Part shown: piece by piece, positions 59,642 to 64,000 of the stretch
How positions within the stretch are numbered: position 1 is the first letter of the stretch
How the letters are laid out: the number at the start of each line of letters is the position of its first letter
DNA from: Welwitschia mirabilis
Taxonomy: Eukaryota > Gnetophyta > Gnetopsida > Welwitschiales
Direction: 5' to 3'
Assembly: GCA_051453625.1 (NCBI GenBank)
Contig: JBOZIK010000001.1
Span: 78,901,373-78,965,372 of the forward strand
DNA length: 64,000 bases
The notes under the pieces: generated by a model
Told to the model about the DNA's origin: nothing
Databases searched by the model: none
Seen by the model: only the letters and a program-made list of their open reading frames with translations
Program-made: the position numbers and the translations under genes

Positions 59642-60660
59642 CAAATCATATCCTTCCTTTCACCTCTACTTCCACCTCTACATTACCTTATGATCTTAAT
59701 AAGGATAACTTTTCTCCATCTCATCAATTTTAATCTTCATGTAATTCTCAAACTAACCTTCCTTTCCTTGACTCTCATAAAACTCATAATTTTAAAAATT
59801 ATATTTCTCTTATCTCTTAATCTCTTTATTTTAAAAATCCATGTGACACTTAAAGTAACATCCTTTCTTTTTCTACCAAGTCCACTTTACCTTATGTTTT
59901 TAATGATCATCCTTTTTAAAAGTATAACTTGGAATATATTGGAATTTTAAATTGGGCTAAACCTTATCTTCTTGATTCAAATCAATGCTTAGAAATAAAT
60001 ATTAAATATATTTTTAATTATGTTAAACCTATTTTAATCACTCAATCTAAGAAGTTTTTTACAAAGCCTTGGATCCCAAATAATACCCTTAATGTCTCCC
60101 ATGTTTAATATCAAGCTTTAAATAAAATATATGTTTCAATTATTTTATATCATGAGTTTGATAAGAGATTGTTTATCCACAAGTTATATGAATTTTTTAT
60201 CTTTTATATTACTACTAAATCTCATGGATACAAAATGTCATGTGGTCATGCTAATTAGAAAAAGCCTTATTTTCTTATTAAAAATCCACATCTTGAGTTG
60301 AATGATAGAAAGCTTCTTAATTTTACTAGACATTTTAAAAATCCCTTAAAATCTTCTTAGATACTTTCTTTAATTACCTCCTTGAATGCATTTTATAATG
60401 ATACTCATGATTTACAATGTTTTAATAAGAGATTATTTATCAATGAAATTTATCTCATCTTTATCTCTTATTTGAATTCTAAGATTTGTGCTACCAAAAT
60501 TGTATGTTTCTACTCTTTCTTCCTCAAATTGACTTTATTCAAAAATGATTGTATACTTTTTATTTTTTAGCAGTTGATAAAAATTGGTTTGGTCCTTAGT
60601 TTTTCAAAATATTGCAATATCCTAAGACCATAGCCTTAAAACAATCTTCCTTTCTTTTTA
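59642..60660 (+). pseudogene. Unrecognised aromatic/Lys-rich ORF, D-E copy
   Basis: Collinear with 22331-23330. It reads KPWIPNNTLNVSHV (about 60063), YHEFDKRLFIHKLYEFFI (about 60150), KKPYFLIKNPHLELNDRK, NAFYNDTHDLQCFNKRLF and FISYLNSKICATKIVCF (about 60470). The FxKRLFxxxxYxxFI module thus occurs twice within the ORF. Stops are few and mostly at Gln/Trp codons. No known domain is recognised. Confidence 0.55.
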
Positions 60661-60776
60661 ATAAAAGTGTTGAACAGATTTTAGGAATTGAATAAAATTT
60701 GTTTTTATTTTGCTTTGGTATTTTCTTTTGATTTTTTCTTTTGTTTTTGATTTTTAGTTTCAATAAATTAATCTCT

Positions 60777-60975
60777 AAATGGTTAGGTCATTACTTTATT
60801 AAGAAAGTACATTCTAATGGCTCCCTTGAGATTTCTGACTTAACCATTAAAGAAATTTAGAAAGTTAATAAACAAAGGTTGAAAATATATGAGCAACCTT
60901 CTGATATAAACATGATAGAAGCACTAGCCTTAGATATTTCCCTTGATAATGAAAGCTTCTTTCCTACCATTACCT
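60777..60975 (+). pseudogene. Integrase C-terminal tail only (D-E unit)
   Basis: It reads KVHSNGSLEISDLTIKEI, then NKQRLKIYEQPSDINMIEAL, the end of an Athila integrase as in copy A at 1565-1770. The rest of pol is absent. This is the cleanest copy of the tail in the window. Confidence 0.82.
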
Positions 60976-61295
60976 GAATTTTTTGTTATCTTATTACTTT
61001 GAAGGCCATTATAACTTTACTGGATTATATTTCAAACATGACTTAGTATTTATTTCATTTCCATGATTAATCTTTATACTTGGGCATTTTATAATGTGAG
61101 ATTGGATTCATTCAATCTTAATATGTTCACAAATTTATGAACTTCGTTTTGAAGGAAGATGTTTTATTTTTGATATTTTTCTCAATGATGAAAAGTCTTA
61201 GATTGTTTAACGGTGTTCTTTTCTATCTTTTATCTCATTACTTCACCTTCATCTTTTGGAGTTTTTGATCATGTGGAATTTATATTTTGTACATT

Positions 61296-61330
<35 letters not shown>

Positions 61331-61348
61331 GGAGAGAGAGAGAGAGAG
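61296..61348. repeat. (TA)n(GA)n compound microsatellite
   Basis: About 11 TA units followed by about 15 GA units with one GG interruption, at the same relative place as the AG repeat of B-C. Confidence 0.96.
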
Positions 61349-62600
61349 TAAAATAAGACCATGATGTCCTACCACAAGAACATTAGGGCAAATTTTCCTG
61401 AGAGGGATCTTTAGTGATGTAATATGATAGTTATAGAAACTCCATTGGGAGGATAGTTGGTCATGCTTTATAAGTCCTTACTTCTCTGATTGTGGTTACA
61501 CTCCCCTCATCATAGATAATAAGCTAATAATAAAACTTTGAGGCTACCAAATCAGTGGTGTTCCTGGTATTATCAGGTACATTGCTTATTTTCTAAATTC
61601 TTAGTCTTTCCACATGGTTATTTTATTTCTAAGGATTCAAGTATTTGTTTTGAGATGTAACCAAGTGAGTTCATTTTTAAGTGACTCTTTGATCTTATCA
61701 CTAATTATTTAAAGCATTTAATTTTTAGCATCATCATAATTATTGCCTTGTTGAATGGATTTTTACATATTTATACATCAAGTCATGAATTTTAAATCAA
61801 GCGAGGTTATGATTTCTTCCACAAGAGTCTGCTAAGTTAGGACTTAGGATAGGTTAGCTATCTTCTTTATGTTACTTATGTTCATTTTTTTGTTTTCGTT
61901 TATTATTCAATTAGTTATTTTAAAGTCATTTTTGTATTTTTTATCATTTTAGAACCTTAATATTTAATGCTTTACTTGCCTAGTTTTTAATAAAGAGTTG
62001 ATTTCTTGATTAGATGTATTTCTTTGTAAATTTTGTGTTATTCATTTTTAGTCTTTTTAGAGTTATAGATAATATTCATAATAATTTTTGACAAGGCACA
62101 TTTATTGGGCACTCATATATCTCCTTCATTCTAATTAGCACATTTCATTATCTATTCTTTCCATGTTTATCAAAATATTTTCTATATCTCTATTTTTCAA
62201 ATCTTATATTTCTACACTCAGCTTTGCACTTAATTTCTCAACTGTTAATATTCAGAAACATCCATCGTCCATCTTCTTATCTAAACATGCTAATTTTATT
62301 CTAATTTCATTAGCTAATATAAGATGTATTGTTTTTCTTAGGGAAGGGCAGGACTCACTTTTAGGACTCATTTTCAAAATTTTTTGAATCATTTTAAAAC
62401 TTTCATAAGATATAATTTTTGCAATTTTACTTCATACACATGATGCATTACATGTTATTTTTCTATGTAATATGTTTAAAATTATTTATGAGCCTATTTT
62501 ATAATTTCCAAATTGATTTTTTAAGATAATTTGGCTTATAATTGTAGTTGTTTATCTGGTTTTTATTAGGAATTGACAAAGGCTAAGTGGAGGGATTTTA
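61349..62600 (+). other. 3' non-coding region of the D-E unit
   Basis: Holds the conserved block at about 61350-61520 and the second block at about 62090-62400 shared with B-C and F-B. It ends with the polypurine tract GGCTAAGTGGAGGG. The open stretch at 62163-62387 aligns with 25421-25630 and 18419-18685, but without conserved codon structure. Confidence 0.6.
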
Positions 62601-63815
62601 TGCACTGCCAAATTATATGTATTTGATGGGGTATTATGAGCTATTTTACAGGAAATTTATACAAGTTTAAATTTAATTTTTAGTATTATGGAGAGTTAAT
62701 GGATGGTCACTATAATATGCAATTATTGGCATATTCAGAGGCATTTCAGGATTTTCTGATGCTTAGAACTTTGAAGAAAGATCAATGATGCTAGAGCTAA
62801 TTTCTTTAGAGTTGAAAAGATAAGGATAATTATCATTCCCATTGTCATCCCCAAGACAGAGAGGGCGATAGCCCTATACATGCTAAATAGGATTCTAATA
62901 TGGACTAGAGCTAGAACTAATTATTGCATCTTTTGTAAGGGTGTCCTCCTCCATGTCATCCCCATAATATAAAGGACAAAATTTCATATCTTGGTCATCC
63001 TCATGATATTCAAGACAACATCTAAAATGGTCAGCCAACTTTCATCCATTTCATCTATTTCTTTCTTGAATTTGAATGTGTTTTTTAGTGCATTTTATTT
63101 GATAGTTTTGCCTTCTGTGTTGTATAGATAAACCCCCCTTTGACTCTATTATCATCTTCATTTACATTCGAAATTCTTGTGACAGGAGATTAAAGGGCAA
63201 TAGATCCATCTTGTGAGTTGCAGAAAGACATTCTCTTTGTGTTAGGATATGCATCCTTCATTGACCTATGATTGTTTTGTAATTTAGATGCTAGTTTAAT
63301 CTTAATACAAACTCTATTTGTTTTATACATTTATACATTTAATGTCCCTTATGATTTATGTTATTGTTGATTCGATGACAGTGTCATTAATGATATAGGT
63401 CTTAAGGGCAACCTTCATTAAGGTTGACAATAATAATTTAAAATTATTTTTCATCATACCTTATTTGACTCACTTGATAGTCCAAGTTGGTTTTGGTTAG
63501 TGATAGTCTCCTTGGCTAATTTAGATTATACAAGGTTAATCTTTTTGACAAGTCGATTTCGTAATTGGATAGATGTTTATCTAGAATAGATTGCATTTGC
63601 ATTACCTTGCATATTTATTTTATTGCATTATTCCTAAGTTTTAGATATGTTTTCCTTGAAAATCGATTCTCCTTCTTGTCTTGCATGCCTTCAATGGAAT
63701 TATAACATTTGAGTCACTTCCATTCATATTAGTGTGTTATATTTTGTAATATATAAATTTTTAATTAACAAGATTTAGTAATATGTAAAGGATTGGAAAA
63801 ATATACACTAAAAAA
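62601..63815 (+). repeat. LTR E (3' LTR)
   Basis: It begins TGCACTGCCAAATTATATG and follows LTR D block for block, with a hairpin unit at 62844-62869. The 3' end has degenerated into an A-run, so the exact terminus is uncertain by a few bases. Confidence 0.83.
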
Positions 63816-64000
63816 AACCACTACTATCTTTAATGTATTATGATAATATGACTCTAAGATCATCCTTTTCTTTAATAGTTCTTTAACTGCCATCAAAGTA
63901 GTACATATCCAACTCAAAATCTAAATCAAACTAGTTATTAATAAAGAAAAAAAATTTTGGCTACCTCTTCCCCTTTTAGTATAACTACAACTTTAATGGT
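63816..64000. other. Sequence right of the D-E element
   Basis: AT-rich with no recognisable feature. It should be the continuation of the host sequence seen left of 56009, but the junction is not clear enough to prove it. Confidence 0.35.

Larger units (their letters stand above)
56009..63815 (+). mobile_element. Athila internal-deletion derivative D-E
   Basis: A two-LTR element of about 7.8 kb: LTR D, tRNA-Asp-type primer site, leader with hairpin units, gag-like ORF, N-gap, unrecognised ORF, integrase tail only, microsatellite, conserved 3' block, polypurine tract and LTR E. It is collinear with the B-C unit of the composite. It lacks protease, RT, RNase H and the integrase core, so it was non-autonomous. 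No convincing target repeat was found (catta lies before LTR D). Confidence 0.85.

Noticed and set aside
56004-63830. Target-site duplication for the D-E element
   Set aside because: catta before LTR D has no clear partner after LTR E, whose terminus has decayed into an A-run.

Overview
This window looks like intergenic heterochromatin from a large, AT-rich seed-plant genome. It contains no recognisable intact host gene, rRNA or tRNA gene. Nearly everything that can be assigned is decayed LTR retrotransposon: Athila/Tat-type Ty3/gypsy elements, Sirevirus-like and Tork-like Ty1/copia elements, and one short TRIM-like element. The coding frames are broken mostly by TAG and TAA where Gln is expected and by TAG or TGA where Trp is expected. 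That is the C-to-T (G-to-A) signature of old, heavily cytosine-methylated DNA. The species cannot be fixed from the sequence. Gnetophytes such as Welwitschia, whose low GC has been linked to methylation-driven deamination, are one possibility only.

Layout, left to right. 1-8803 is the 3' part of an Athila-type element (copy A): RNase H and integrase remnants, a long env-like accessory ORF, and a 3' LTR. A 1.04 kb TRIM-like element with 5-bp target duplications (4158-5193) sits inside the accessory ORF. 8804-28600 is a three-level nest. A Sirevirus-like copia (Copia-2, 8804-9903 and 27388-about 28600) is split by a Tork-like copia (Copia-1, 9904-27382, perfect TSD taatg). Copia-1 is split in turn by a three-LTR Athila composite (16600-26983, TSD tacat/cacat). 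From about 28600 to 41640 a second Sirevirus-like copia (Copia-3, plus strand) is interrupted by a third (Copia-4, minus strand, about 30556-39521), which lacks its reverse transcriptase. From about 42260 to 49400 lies a minus-strand Athila-like gypsy (Gypsy-2) whose reverse transcriptase carries 23 consecutive in-frame Tyr codons. 49550-50750 looks like an isolated minus-strand copia LTR. 50750-56008 is mostly unassigned, with two degraded coding-like stretches. 56009-63815 is an internally deleted Athila derivative (LTRs D and E) of the same family as the composite.

Within the Athila family, copy A keeps pol while copies B-C and D-E have lost nearly all of it. The latter keep a gag-like leader ORF, an unrecognised aromatic/Lys-rich ORF with an internal module duplication, and only the C-terminal tail of integrase. 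They therefore look like non-autonomous derivatives that depended on an autonomous relative. Their LTRs and leaders share a recurrent hairpin unit with a fixed 12-nt loop. Six N-gaps interrupt the window, and two of them are flanked by near-identical contig ends, so part of the gap structure may be an assembly artefact.
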